This document shows, piece after piece, positions 43,269 to 51,084 of a stretch of 64,000 nucleotides of DNA (position 1 is the stretch's first letter; every line of letters begins with the position of its first letter). The notes beneath the pieces were generated by a model. The model searched no databases. It saw only the letters and a list, made by a program, of their open reading frames with translations, and was not told where the DNA came from. A program made the translations under genes and the position numbers. Source of the stretch: Muribaculum sp. (GTDB lineage Bacteria > Bacteroidota > Bacteroidia > Bacteroidales > Muribaculaceae); contig VSOZ01000016.1 in NCBI GenBank assembly GCA_009775095.1, forward strand, positions 19,122 to 83,121. Reading direction: 5' to 3'.

Positions 43269-43768
43269 TTGAGTGCGATCTCTTTAAGCATTTTCTCTGT
43301 CGGGTTCTTCGCTATAATACGGCCTTGCGGGTCGATTAAGAAAGATTTCATTCCCGACTCAAGGTGATAGTCTTTAATCAGTTGATTGGCTTGACTTCCC
43401 TTGACATGGAATTGTGATTTCGCGCTAAGACCGTCTCTACGCACTATCTCACGAAAGAGGCGCTCACTACGGTCAAGGTTGACCGATAAGAGACGGAATC
43501 GTTCCTGAAGGTTATCCGAAGCTTGATCCTCCTCGAAGTCGGAGTAATCTCTGCATGCTATACGCGAAGCGGGGTCGCTTGACGTCCAGAACTGCAGAAG
43601 TATCCATTGTCCCTTCATGTCATCGAGAGCTACGACGGAGTCGTTGCGCTCTACTCTGAACATTGGAGCTCTGTAGCCATTCTTGCCGTCTACGGCAGTA
43701 TTTGTTGCGGCTGATCCGAGTCCCAAAAGAACGGCGAAGATCACAATGATTGTCATTGTTTTCTTCAT
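43265..43768 (-). CDS. Secreted thioredoxin-fold protein lacking the CXXC motif
   Basis: 167 residues: signal peptide (MKKTMTIIVIFAVLLGLGSA), then a TlpA/AhpC-TSA-like thioredoxin fold. The family strand GQWILLQFW is followed by TSSDPASRIAC, where active TlpA proteins have A(S/T)WCGPC; the two active cysteines correspond to Asp65 and Ser68. Later parts of the fold are intact (RFRLLSVNLD, the cis-Pro region reduced, SFLIDPQGRIIAKN). It therefore looks redox-inactive and may bind peptide or another protein. Single gene with an upstream leader of about 130 bases containing two hairpins, and its own terminator. Confidence 0.82.
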   Translation of the reverse strand: MKKTMTIIVIFAVLLGLGSAATNTAVDGKNGYRAPMFRVERNDSVVALDDMKGQWILLQFWTSSDPASRIACRDYSDFEEDQASDNLQERFRLLSVNLDRSERLFREIVRRDGLSAKSQFHVKGSQANQLIKDYHLESGMKSFLIDPQGRIIAKNPTEKMLKEIALN

Positions 43769-43847
43769 TCTTTAAAATTAAGATTACTACTAACAAAAAG
43801 ATGGCGATAAATATAGTGTCTGGCATTGATGCGCCACTCTTTTTGTT

Positions 43848-43881
43848 GCCGATTTTCGGCTTAGGTTGAACTCTTTCAACC
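43848..43881 (-). promoter_or_regulatory. Two perfect hairpins in the leader of the redoxin-like gene
   Basis: GCCGA/TCGGC with a 3-base loop (43848-43860) and GGTTGAA/TTCAACC with a 4-base loop (43864-43881), separated by 3 bases. They fall in the ~130-base leader between the promoter at 43906 and the ATG at 43768. Role unknown; neither has a T-run. Confidence 0.5.
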
Positions 43882-43905
43882 TTCGAAATAACAATTTCAA
43901 CGCTG

Positions 43906-43937
43906 CAAAGTTAGTGCTTTTTGCTGAAAATATGCAA
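43906..43937 (-). promoter_or_regulatory. Promoter of the redoxin-like gene
   Basis: TTG (43937-43935), 21-base spacer, TAACTTTG (43913-43906) on the minus strand; exact -7 match. On the plus strand, 43938-44138 before the porin gene holds a GC-rich hairpin AGGGGG/CCCCCT (43965-43981) and otherwise AT-rich sequence with no clear -7 box. Confidence 0.65.
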
Positions 43938-44138
43938 TTTTATCTGTCGCCACCCCTCGGTTTAAGGGGGCTTAACCCCCTGATGCCCTTTGTGGGAGCG
44001 GGTTTCGAGCGGTTGTTAAATATTCCAAAAACAATGTTATATAACATATTTCGCGCTTTGCGGCATTCAAATCGATTATGATTATAAACATATTGTATAG
44101 CTTGTTGTTGTAATATATGTTAACAAATTTATATTATT

Positions 44139-45443
44139 ATGAATAAAAGATTCGCTTTGGCGTTAGTGCTTGGTCTGGGTGCTTTATCGTCTTTTGCAGT
44201 CTCTCCGGCCGAACAACAGTTGGAAGAGCTTAAAAAAAGCCATCATACGGTAAATATAGACAAGGATACCGAGTTGGATTCATTAACTGAGAAAGATCTT
44301 ATCGGTCTGTTTTATTATGATCAGTTCCGACATTTTCAGGATCCTCGTGCGCCTTATTTCATGCTAATGAGTAAGACTCACCAGTATGCCATGGGAGTGG
44401 GTGGTGTTGTAAGGATGCGCGGTTGGTATGACTGGAACGGCGCTATGCAAAATAGTGCTTTTATACCTTATAACATCAGTATCCCAAACGATCCTACCCG
44501 CGATCGCTGGTTTGGTACCACTCCGGCCGGTACGGCTTTGTTTTTCTCTGTGTTCGGACGCAATCCCAAGTATGGCAATTATCAGTTGTATATTGAGGCC
44601 AACTTTAACGGATACGGCAATCGCGACTTCCATCTTAAGAAAGCTTATGCCGCTGTGGGCGACTGGACTCTCGGTTATACCAACTCTACCTTCACCGACC
44701 CTGCGGCTCAGCCGCCTACAGTTGATGCGCAGGGCCCTAATTCGGAGACAAGCGATACCAACATGCTTCTGCGTTGGATGCATACCTTGAAGGACCGTTA
44801 CGTGTTTGCCCTGTCAATCGAGACCCCTAACGGCGACATACCCGAACTTGCCGATGTATATAAACCGTGCAGTGACTATATGCCCAACTTCGCCGCTTTC
44901 GTGCAGTATCAATGGAATGGCGGACAGCACATCAGGTTGTCGGGCATTGTAAGAGGACTTGAGTATCGCGATCTGAAAGCCGGGAAGAATTATAAGGTTA
45001 CAGGATGGGGCGCCCACTTGAGCACCGTATTTCGTCCGGTTGACCCGGTGACCGTTTACGGGGCCTTCATTACCGGCAAGGGCATAAGCAGCATTATCAA
45101 CGACCTTCAAGGCTCCAATTCAGACTTGGTGGGCGATATAACCCGCGACGGACGCATGTATGCTCCGCTTAGCATAGGATGGTATGCCGCGTTGCAGTAT
45201 CACTTCCGTCCCAATCTGTTCTCTACAATAATGTTTAGTGAGGAGCGTTTTCTGCCGAAACATGAACCACGTCATGAGGATCTTACATACAAATACGGAT
45301 TGTACGGTACGGCCAATCTATTCTGGGACATAACTCCGCGCTGTCAGGTGGGAGTGGAGTATAACTTCGGCAAGCGTCAGGATATAGACTTACAGCACCG
45401 TTGGGTAAACCGTGCGTGTCTTATGGCGCAGTTCAGCTTCTGA
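44139..45443 (+). CDS. DcaP-like outer-membrane porin
   Basis: 434 residues. Signal peptide (MNKRFALALVLGLGALSSFA), then a short helical/coiled stretch (AEQQLEELKKSHHTV) as in DcaP porins, then amphipathic strands from about residue 85 to the end, which closes in the aromatic C-terminus ACLMAQFSF typical of barrels. DcaP-type trimers carry dicarboxylates and other small anions across the outer membrane. Plug-like and loop regions (SIPNDPTRDRWFGTTPAG) fit. It stands alone and ends at a strong bidirectional terminator shared with rpsP. Confidence 0.88.
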   Translation: MNKRFALALVLGLGALSSFAVSPAEQQLEELKKSHHTVNIDKDTELDSLTEKDLIGLFYYDQFRHFQDPRAPYFMLMSKTHQYAMGVGGVVRMRGWYDWNGAMQNSAFIPYNISIPNDPTRDRWFGTTPAGTALFFSVFGRNPKYGNYQLYIEANFNGYGNRDFHLKKAYAAVGDWTLGYTNSTFTDPAAQPPTVDAQGPNSETSDTNMLLRWMHTLKDRYVFALSIETPNGDIPELADVYKPCSDYMPNFAAFVQYQWNGGQHIRLSGIVRGLEYRDLKAGKNYKVTGWGAHLSTVFRPVDPVTVYGAFITGKGISSIINDLQGSNSDLVGDITRDGRMYAPLSIGWYAALQYHFRPNLFSTIMFSEERFLPKHEPRHEDLTYKYGLYGTANLFWDITPRCQVGVEYNFGKRQDIDLQHRWVNRACLMAQFSF

Positions 45444-45460
45444 TGATGTTATATGAATAC

Positions 45461-45496
45461 AAAAAAGAGTTGTACCCCGGGGTACAACTCTTTTTT
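45461..45496. terminator. Perfect bidirectional terminator between the porin gene and rpsP
   Basis: GAGTTGTACCCC (45467-45478) pairs with GGGGTACAACTC (45479-45490) in a perfect palindrome, flanked by A6 on the left and T6 on the right. It can end transcription on both strands. Confidence 0.92.
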
Positions 45497-45519
45497 GTAG
45501 TGTGAAGTCGCTTTAAGAC

Positions 45520-46080
45520 TTATTCAGCGGCGGGAGCCTCGGCAGCTTCTTCTGCGGGAGCTTCGTTAGCGGCCTGCTCGGCTGCTGCGGCAGCTTCAGC
45601 CTCAGCCTTTGCAGCTGCGAGTTCAGCCTTCTTCTTGGCTACTTCCTCGGCTTTTGCCTTGTTCTTGGCAGCTTCAGCCTCAAAACGCTGTTTGTTCTCA
45701 AGTTCTTTCTTGCCGGCTATCGATGCCTTTGCAGCATCAACGTTAGCCTGACGCTGGGTTTTCCAAGCGTCGAAGCGGCGCTGAGCCTCTTCTTCGTTGA
45801 AAGCGCCCTTCTTCACACCGCCCTGAAGATGCTTCATAAGGAGCACGCCTTCGTTAGAAAGGATGGTGCGAACGGTGTCGGTGGGTTGAGCACCTACGTT
45901 AAGCCAATACAAAGCCCGCTCGAAGTTTAAAGTTACTGTAGCAGGATTAGTGTTCGGATTATAAGAACCTATCCTTTCAATAAATTTACCATCTCGTGGT
46001 GCCCTGCTATCGGCGATTACAATAGGATAAAACGCATAGTTCTTGCGACCATGGCGCTGTAATCTGATTTTAGTTGCCAT
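45520..46080 (-). CDS. rpsP: 30S ribosomal protein S16 with a long C-terminal extension
   Basis: 186 residues. The first 80 are ordinary S16 (KIRLQRHGRKNYAFYPIVIAD, IERIGSYNPN, ALYWLNVGAQPTDTVR), a primary binder of 16S rRNA needed for 30S assembly. Residues about 95-186 form a helical Ala/Glu/Lys-rich tail (AEEVAKKKAELAAAKAEAEA and onwards), ending in acidic residues. The usual bacterial S16 is 80-90 residues; a long tail is known in Bacteroidetes, and its use is unknown. It has its own consensus promoter and stands alone, without the trmD/rplS neighbours usual in proteobacteria. Confidence 0.97.
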   Translation of the reverse strand: MATKIRLQRHGRKNYAFYPIVIADSRAPRDGKFIERIGSYNPNTNPATVTLNFERALYWLNVGAQPTDTVRTILSNEGVLLMKHLQGGVKKGAFNEEEAQRRFDAWKTQRQANVDAAKASIAGKKELENKQRFEAEAAKNKAKAEEVAKKKAELAAAKAEAEAAAAAEQAANEAPAEEAAEAPAAE

Positions 46081-46122
46081 TGAAAAAATTAATTAAGTGG
46101 TTTTGTATTGCAAAATGCGGTG

Positions 46123-46153
46123 CAAAGGTAGACAAAATCCTTGATATGCACAA
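46123..46153 (-). promoter_or_regulatory. Promoter of rpsP
   Basis: TTG (46153-46151), 20-base spacer, TACCTTTG (46130-46123) on the minus strand; exact -7 match and ideal spacing. It lies between the fbp stop and the rpsP ATG, with a leader of about 40 bases. Confidence 0.75.
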
Positions 46154-46162
46154 CCTTTATGC

Positions 46163-48157
46163 TTATTTTTTTGTGCGCTCCTTGATGATGCCGTGGCGAT
46201 AGGCATACAGCAGCTCCGATAGTTCGTCGATCTGGCTGAGTAGTTCACGGCCTTTGTCGGTATCGCGTACGCGCATACGCTTCTGGCTCAGCTCCACAAG
46301 TTGTATGGTACTCACGATGTCGGTGCCGTTCTTGATAGCTTCTTCAGCCGAGGTAAACGGTTCATGCTGTACGAGTTGCAGTCCGCGGCTGTGAAACACG
46401 AGCGTGTATCCGGCTATACCTGTTGTGCCGTGGTAGGCTTTCGCGAAGCCGCCGTCGATCACCATCAGTTTGCCGTTGGCGCGTATGGGGGTCTCGCCTT
46501 TGTTTATGCGTACGGGCACATGTCCGTTTATTATGTGGCGGTGTTCTCCACTTACTCCAAACTCGTCGAGTATCATGTCGCACACGGCTTCGTTGTCGCG
46601 CAGAGTGTAGTAATAGCCTTTTTCCTCGCGGTGGGTTTCGGAGTCTGTTATAAAGTAGCGCTCAAAGGTGGCCATCCGCGATTTGTCAAATAGGGGAGAG
46701 TCGGGTCCGCACCACAGATACCAGTAGTAGTCTACCGCGAAGTCGCGCTCTTGTATCGGGGTGTCGTCGTTGTAAGCCGAGCGCATGAGCATGCCTATGC
46801 GGTGCATGAGTTCGCGGCCTTTGTAGCGCCTCCCGTTGAGATCGACCTCCTTCAGCGAGCCGTCGGAGTTAAGCGGAAGCGAGGCATGGAAGAGCAGATT
46901 GGAGTTGAAGACGCCGTACATGCATCCGTGTGTGAACAGACACTGCACATGCTTCTTCAGCTTGTCGCTGACGAGAAACGAGTGATGCAGTTTTTTGACA
47001 AGATCGGCTTCCTCTTGAGTCAGTCGATACGGGTCGGCGGGGTCGACGGTAGGGAAGTTGCACTCTTTCATGGCATACTCCTTGCCGTCGCGCTTGAATA
47101 CCTTACGGTCGAAGTCGATGTATTCGAGCAGCTTCCGGTCCTGCATCTTCCACTCCGGGCGCCGGTCTATCATGGCCGCTTCAAGTTTGAATTGGATTAT
47201 GCTTATGGCCTTGTGCATCTGCGCTATGAGCCGACGTGTCTTCTCGTTGTGGGTTGTGTCGTCGTTGTCAAGGTGAGGGCCGAAAGTGTCGCAGGGGTCA
47301 TCGCCGTAGGTCTCCATGGCAAATGTGGCCAGCGGCACGAGATTTATTCCGTAGCCGTCTTCGAGGGTGGCCATGTTGCCGTAACGTAGCGACAATCGCA
47401 GCACATTGGCTATACAGCAGTCGTTGCCGGCGGCCGCGCCCATCCACAGCGCGTCGTGGTTGCCCCACTGTATGTCGAAGTTGCCGTAGTTGCACAGGGT
47501 GTCCATTATTATATGTGCGCCGGGTCCGCGGTCAAATATGTCGCCGAGTATGTGCAGCTGGTCTATGCTCAGGCGTTGTATGACGTTGCACATGGCTACA
47601 ATGAACGAGTCGGCCTGCCCGGTGCTGATTATTGTCTCGATGATGCGGTTGAAGTAGGCTTGCTTGTCGTCATCTGACGGCGATTCATGCAGAAGCTCCT
47701 CGATAATGTAGGCAAACTCTTTGGGCAGGGCCTTGCGCACTTTAGAGCGTGTGTATTTTGACGACACAGTCTGACACACTCTTACGAGCTGATGCAGGGT
47801 GACGTTGTAGAAGTCATCGAGGTTCTTTTCAGAAGCCTTTATGTATTCAAGTTTCTGCTCAGGGTAATATATGAGTGTGCAGAGTTCGCGTATCTCCTGT
47901 CCGCGCAGCGAGGTGCCGAATATTTCGGTAACTTTGCGCTTTATGTTGCCCGAGGCGTTTTTCAGTATATGGCGAAATGCCTCGTGCTCTCCGTGAAGGT
48001 CGGCCACGAAGTGCTCGGTACCTTTCGGCAGGTTCAGTATGGCTTCGAGGTTGATTATCTCCGTACTCGCGGCGCTTATGTTGTTGAATGTCTGCGACAG
48101 CAGTTCAAGTACCCTGCGGTCGGTGTCGATTTTGGCTGATGTGGCTATATTAGGCAT
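46163..48157 (-). CDS. fbp: Class III fructose-1,6-bisphosphatase
   Basis: 664 residues, the Firmicutes/Bacteroidetes form of the gluconeogenic enzyme, unrelated to E. coli Fbp. It is a calcineurin-like metallophosphatase: DLHGEHEAF (D53, H55), GDIFDRGPGAH, WGNHDALWMG, and C-terminal GHVPVRINKGE and IDGGFAKAYH. It removes the 1-phosphate of fructose-1,6-bisphosphate in the cytosol. Length fits the family. Its promoter lies in one copy of the repeat that also precedes mltG, and contains an inverted repeat across the -33 region, so regulation at that site is plausible. Confidence 0.97.
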   Translation of the reverse strand: MPNIATSAKIDTDRRVLELLSQTFNNISAASTEIINLEAILNLPKGTEHFVADLHGEHEAFRHILKNASGNIKRKVTEIFGTSLRGQEIRELCTLIYYPEQKLEYIKASEKNLDDFYNVTLHQLVRVCQTVSSKYTRSKVRKALPKEFAYIIEELLHESPSDDDKQAYFNRIIETIISTGQADSFIVAMCNVIQRLSIDQLHILGDIFDRGPGAHIIMDTLCNYGNFDIQWGNHDALWMGAAAGNDCCIANVLRLSLRYGNMATLEDGYGINLVPLATFAMETYGDDPCDTFGPHLDNDDTTHNEKTRRLIAQMHKAISIIQFKLEAAMIDRRPEWKMQDRKLLEYIDFDRKVFKRDGKEYAMKECNFPTVDPADPYRLTQEEADLVKKLHHSFLVSDKLKKHVQCLFTHGCMYGVFNSNLLFHASLPLNSDGSLKEVDLNGRRYKGRELMHRIGMLMRSAYNDDTPIQERDFAVDYYWYLWCGPDSPLFDKSRMATFERYFITDSETHREEKGYYYTLRDNEAVCDMILDEFGVSGEHRHIINGHVPVRINKGETPIRANGKLMVIDGGFAKAYHGTTGIAGYTLVFHSRGLQLVQHEPFTSAEEAIKNGTDIVSTIQLVELSQKRMRVRDTDKGRELLSQIDELSELLYAYRHGIIKERTKK

Positions 48158-48185
48158 AGTATGTTCATGTTTTAATGACTTTTGT

Positions 48186-48267
48186 CAAAGATACGGATAA
48201 GTCGAGTGCAAAACCAAATTTATTTGAGTTTTGCCGAGCGAGAGTATCTAAGGCATAGCCAAAGGTA
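48186..48267 (-). repeat. Promoter-bearing repeat, fbp copy
   Basis: 82 bases that align without gaps to 49704-49785 on the other strand (67 of 82 identical by hand count). On the minus strand it ends in GACTTATCCGTATCTTTG, whose last 8 bases are the fbp -7 box (48193-48186), with TTTG 21 bases upstream (48218-48215). An inverted repeat at 48209-48233 (CAAAAC and CAAAT arms with one bulged base) covers the -33 region. See the mltG copy. Confidence 0.8.
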
Positions 48268-48320
48268 GTGAATATGAATCAAATTACATCGGCTTACGAA
48301 TGAAATATAAGACTGATTCA

Positions 48321-48357
48321 TAAAAAACAGGCGCGGATTTTGTATGTCCGCACCTGT
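48321..48357 (-). terminator. Terminator after the first lipoprotein gene
   Basis: On the minus strand ACAGGTGCGGA/TCCGCGCCTGT (48357-48327, 11 bp with one GT pair, loop of 9) is followed by a T6A run (48326-48320). On the plus strand the same position is a C-A mismatch, so it acts towards fbp only. Confidence 0.8.
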
Positions 48358-48382
48358 ATGTGTATTATGCAGGGGTTTATTT

Positions 48383-48916
48383 TTATTCCTCTTTGCCGAA
48401 GAGCTTTTCGATCTGTTTTTGTGTAAGGTTTTTTATTTCGATTTTATGGTCTTTTCCTCCTACAAGGGCTATGATAGCCTTTGTCTCTTTTGCCGGATTA
48501 TCGGGTAGTACGCAGTCAATGACTATCTCGGCGGTGTCCTTCTTGACAACAAGTGGAGTAGCTACATTAATCTTTATTGCCTGACGGAAGCGGGGCTTTT
48601 TCTTAGCTTCGCGAGTATAGGCTATGTGGTCCTGTATCACTCCGTCCTCAAAAGTATAGCCGGGTATGTAGTCGGCGCTGACTCCGGGTACGCTATTTTC
48701 GTTAGTGAAAGTGATTTTGCCGTCCGATACCATATTTACATCAAGCGACTGCATATTGGCAGGCACGGTAACAATCATACATTGTTTGGTAATGCCGGTG
48801 AGTTTTCCCGAATCAGCTATGGTAAAGACGCGAGGGTCACGATCAAGATTTTCGTCCTCATCACATGCCGTGCATAACACTGCCATCATAGCAAAAAGTA
48901 AATAAAACTTTTTCAT
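48383..48916 (-). CDS. Lipoprotein of unknown function, first of a tandem pair
   Basis: 177 residues. Signal peptide MKKFYLLFAMMAVLCTAC with lipobox Cys18, then an acidic DEDENLDRD stretch as in surface lipoproteins. The body is beta-rich: VFTIADSGKLTGITKQCMIVTVP, IPGYTFEDGVIQDHI and KINVATPLVVKKDTAEIVIDC. The end is a short helix (LTQKQIEKLFG). It is a diverged paralogue of the gene just upstream (49053-49564): both share KFYLLF...C, a 'mqsldvn'/'qsvqlkf' strand and GYTFEDGVI/GFTFDDKVI. I do not recognise the family. A terminator follows. Confidence 0.78.
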   Translation of the reverse strand: MKKFYLLFAMMAVLCTACDEDENLDRDPRVFTIADSGKLTGITKQCMIVTVPANMQSLDVNMVSDGKITFTNENSVPGVSADYIPGYTFEDGVIQDHIAYTREAKKKPRFRQAIKINVATPLVVKKDTAEIVIDCVLPDNPAKETKAIIALVGGKDHKIEIKNLTQKQIEKLFGKEE

Positions 48917-49052
48917 AATAGTTAAGGTTGATATTATTTCGAAATTTATTTGTTGCGAAACAAAAGTTAATGCAAAGTAAATTTATTTTACATTTGAAAA
49001 CAAATGAAACCTATATGTTATAAAACATAAAATTGCGTATTTAACATTTGTC

Positions 49053-49564
49053 TCACTGTTGATCATTTATTGGAGTATATATGTCGGTCCTCTTGGTTAT
49101 TGTCAAAGAGTAATCATCGCCGCGCGTTACGTTGATAACCGGATTCCAGCTTTCAAGAAAGTAAGAAAGCATAAACTGCGCCGATGCATCAGGTTCAGTA
49201 TCTGTAAATTGACATTTACGATTATCAGATAGCGTTTTATCTTAATACCTTTACTCGGCTCGTCAATATCATAAATAACTTTGTCATCAAAGGTAAAACC
49301 GGGTTCAAACTCAGCCGAGATACCTGTCGCGTTGTTGAGCATGTCTATATGTGCGTCAACAGTTGTTACAAATTTAAGCTGTACACTCTGCTGTCGTTTT
49401 GGTATTACCATATCAATTTTCTCACCGGTTACGCATTCAAGTGTAGTTTCATCAGCAAGAAAGTAAATCAATGGATCAGCATCATAACCCATGTCTTCGT
49501 TGTCATCATGGCATGAGGTGCAGAAAAAAGCCAATAAAATGAAAAGCAAATAAAATTTCTGCAT
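49053..49564 (-). pseudogene. Second tandem lipoprotein gene, interrupted by a frameshift
   Basis: The uninterrupted frame (49127-49564, 145 residues) starts like its paralogue (MQKFYLLFILLAFFCTSC, lipobox Cys18, acidic HDDNEDMGYD; later GFTFDDKVIYDIDEPS). After IKRYLIIVNV it turns into an unlikely sequence. In the next frame, from about 49213-49219, a better continuation appears (CQFTDTEPDASAQFMLSYF, then SWNPVINVTRGDDYSLTIT), reaching TGA at 49053. Joined, the protein would be about 170 residues, close to the 177 of its neighbour. Loss of one A from a short A-run would explain it. A sequencing error is the main alternative. Confidence 0.7.
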
Positions 49565-49670
49565 AAGGAGATAATATAAGGTTAATAAAAGTATTTGATT
49601 GGTTTTTTACAAAAATAAGGGATTTTTGTGTTGAAAGCAAATGAAAGCATGTGTTGTAAAACATGTAAAA

Positions 49671-49785
49671 CAAATATATTTGGCATTGTATTCGACTTAT
49701 CCGTATCTTTGGCTTCGCCCAAGATACTCACGCTCAACAAAACTTAAACAAGTTTAGTTTTGTATTTGACTTATCCGTATCTTTG
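49671..49785 (+). repeat. Promoter-bearing repeat, one and a half tandem copies before mltG
   Basis: The proximal copy 49704-49785 matches the fbp copy over 82 bases. A partial distal copy (49671-49711) repeats its last part. Both end in GACTTATCCGTATCTTTG, giving -7 boxes at 49704-49711 (TTTG 21 bases upstream at 49679) and 49778-49785. Inverted repeat 49738-49762 has arms CAAAAC+TAAAC and GTTTA+GTTTTG with a single bulged T. In the fbp copy the inner pairs differ, but stay complementary. The distal -7 box is also one arm of a TATCTT/AAGATA hairpin (49704-49726). Confidence 0.8.
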
Positions 49786-49802
49786 CAAGCGAATAAATCG
49801 TG

Positions 49803-50837
49803 ATGTATATTATGAAAGGAAGTAAGGCCGGACGGGTTATGACGGTTATACTCGTCGCAGGTGTATTGGCCGCGGTGGCGGCTGTGGTGCTGTGGCGAGT
49901 CTATACGGGAGCGAGCTATAACGGCGATAAGGCGGAGTGGGTGTATGTCGACTCGACGATGACCGAGGAGCGGTTGCTCGATATGCTTCCGCAACAACTT
50001 GGCAACGCAGGTAGTAAGGCGGCCGTATTGTGGCGTTTGGGCGGCGGTGACATGTCGCGTGCCGTCGGTGCTTACCGCATAGAGCCGGGGATGACATCGC
50101 TGGACATTTACCGTACTATATCGCGCGGCAGGCAGACCCCTGTCAAATTTACATTTAACAATGTGCGTACTCTCGGGCAACTTGCCGCCAGAGTGGGTGA
50201 ACGCATGGCCGCCGACTCGGCGTCATTTGTAGCGGCGTGCAATGAAGTCTTGCCGACCGCCGGATTCAAGAAGCCGGGGTATATAGCCGCGTTTTTGCCA
50301 GATACTTACGAGTTTTATTGGACAGCTTCGCCGAAATATGTCGTGGAGACCCTGCTCAAGCACCGCAACGGCTTCTGGACCGACGAGCGCCGGGCCAAGG
50401 CCAAAGCGCTCGGATTGTCGCCTGTCGAAGTGGCTACGGTGGCGTCCATAGCCGAAGAGGAGACCAATGACCGCGCCGAGCGAGCCGTGGTGGGGCGTCT
50501 TTATATAAACCGGCTTGACAAGGGCATGAAGCTGCAGGCCGATCCGACAGTCAAATATGCCGTAGGCGACTTTGGCTTACGTCGTATTACGGCCCGGCAT
50601 CTCGGCGCAGAATCGCCCTATAACACATATAAATATGCCGGTCTGCCGCCGGGCCCCATACGTATGCCGGAAGCGCGTACAATGGAGGCCATACTTGAGT
50701 CGCGGCCTCACAAGTATCTGTACATGTGTGCCAAAGAGGATTTCTCGGGGCGTCATAATTTCGCTGCCGACTATGCCACACATCAAGCCAATGCCTCACG
50801 CTATCACAAGGCATTGAATCAACGAAATATAAAATGA
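49803..50837 (+). CDS. mltG: Endolytic transglycosylase MltG
   Basis: 344 residues; inner-membrane enzyme that cuts nascent glycan strands and may set their length. One N-terminal membrane helix (about 12-30), a LysM-like region (about 95-130; GAYRIEPGMTSLDIYRTIS), then the YceG/MltG domain with LPDTYEFYW, the catalytic Glu in ATVASIAEEETN (near 218), VVGRLYINRLDKGMKLQADPTV, NTYKYAGLPPGPI and the final KEDFSGRHNFAADYATHQANASRYHKAL. Start could be ATG 49803 or 49812; the GTG at 49800 is unlikely. Driven by the repeat-borne promoter 18 bases upstream. DUF2007 gene follows 7 bases later. Confidence 0.95.
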   Translation: MYIMKGSKAGRVMTVILVAGVLAAVAAVVLWRVYTGASYNGDKAEWVYVDSTMTEERLLDMLPQQLGNAGSKAAVLWRLGGGDMSRAVGAYRIEPGMTSLDIYRTISRGRQTPVKFTFNNVRTLGQLAARVGERMAADSASFVAACNEVLPTAGFKKPGYIAAFLPDTYEFYWTASPKYVVETLLKHRNGFWTDERRAKAKALGLSPVEVATVASIAEEETNDRAERAVVGRLYINRLDKGMKLQADPTVKYAVGDFGLRRITARHLGAESPYNTYKYAGLPPGPIRMPEARTMEAILESRPHKYLYMCAKEDFSGRHNFAADYATHQANASRYHKALNQRNIK

Positions 50838-50844
50838 CAATACG

Positions 50845-51084
50845 ATGAATGACAACGATCTTGTAGTGTTTGACACCTACTACACCGATGCCGACGCCTA
50901 TATAGCAAAGGGTGTGCTTGAGACCAACGGCGTGCCCTGTATAATCAACAACGAGATAATGTCGTCGGTATATCCGATAACGGTGACTTCTCTCGGCGAG
51001 ATAAAGCTGCTTGTATTTCGTCGTGATCTTGAGCTTGCCCGGCGTATAATGGCCTCAAAGCCGCTTTCCGATCAGGAGGGCTGA
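50845..51084 (+). CDS. DUF2007 domain protein
   Basis: 79-residue DUF2007 (putative signal-transducing) protein: DLVVFDTYYTDADAYIAKGVLETNGVPCIINNE, then a strand with GEIKLLVFRRDLELARRIM. The fold is a small ferredoxin-like domain, often found alone or joined to other domains; function unknown. It lies 7 bases after mltG on the same strand. Its 3' end overlaps the convergent AI-2E gene by 13 bases, so there is no room for a terminator. Confidence 0.87.
   Translation: MNDNDLVVFDTYYTDADAYIAKGVLETNGVPCIINNEIMSSVYPITVTSLGEIKLLVFRRDLELARRIMASKPLSDQEG

Noticed and set aside
43620..43826. 68-residue minus-strand frame starting with a hydrophobic segment in the redoxin leader
   Set aside because: It runs far into the redoxin gene in another frame with poor composition there; a short leader peptide cannot be excluded but is unsupported.
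43866..44081. 71-residue plus-strand frame before the porin gene
   Set aside because: Covers the redoxin promoter and a GC-rich hairpin; no promoter and no protein-like pattern.
48186..49785. Invertible DNA segment bounded by the inverted 82-base repeats
   Set aside because: The copies are only about 82% identical and no recombinase is nearby; site-specific inversion is unlikely, though the repeats are reported as promoter modules.
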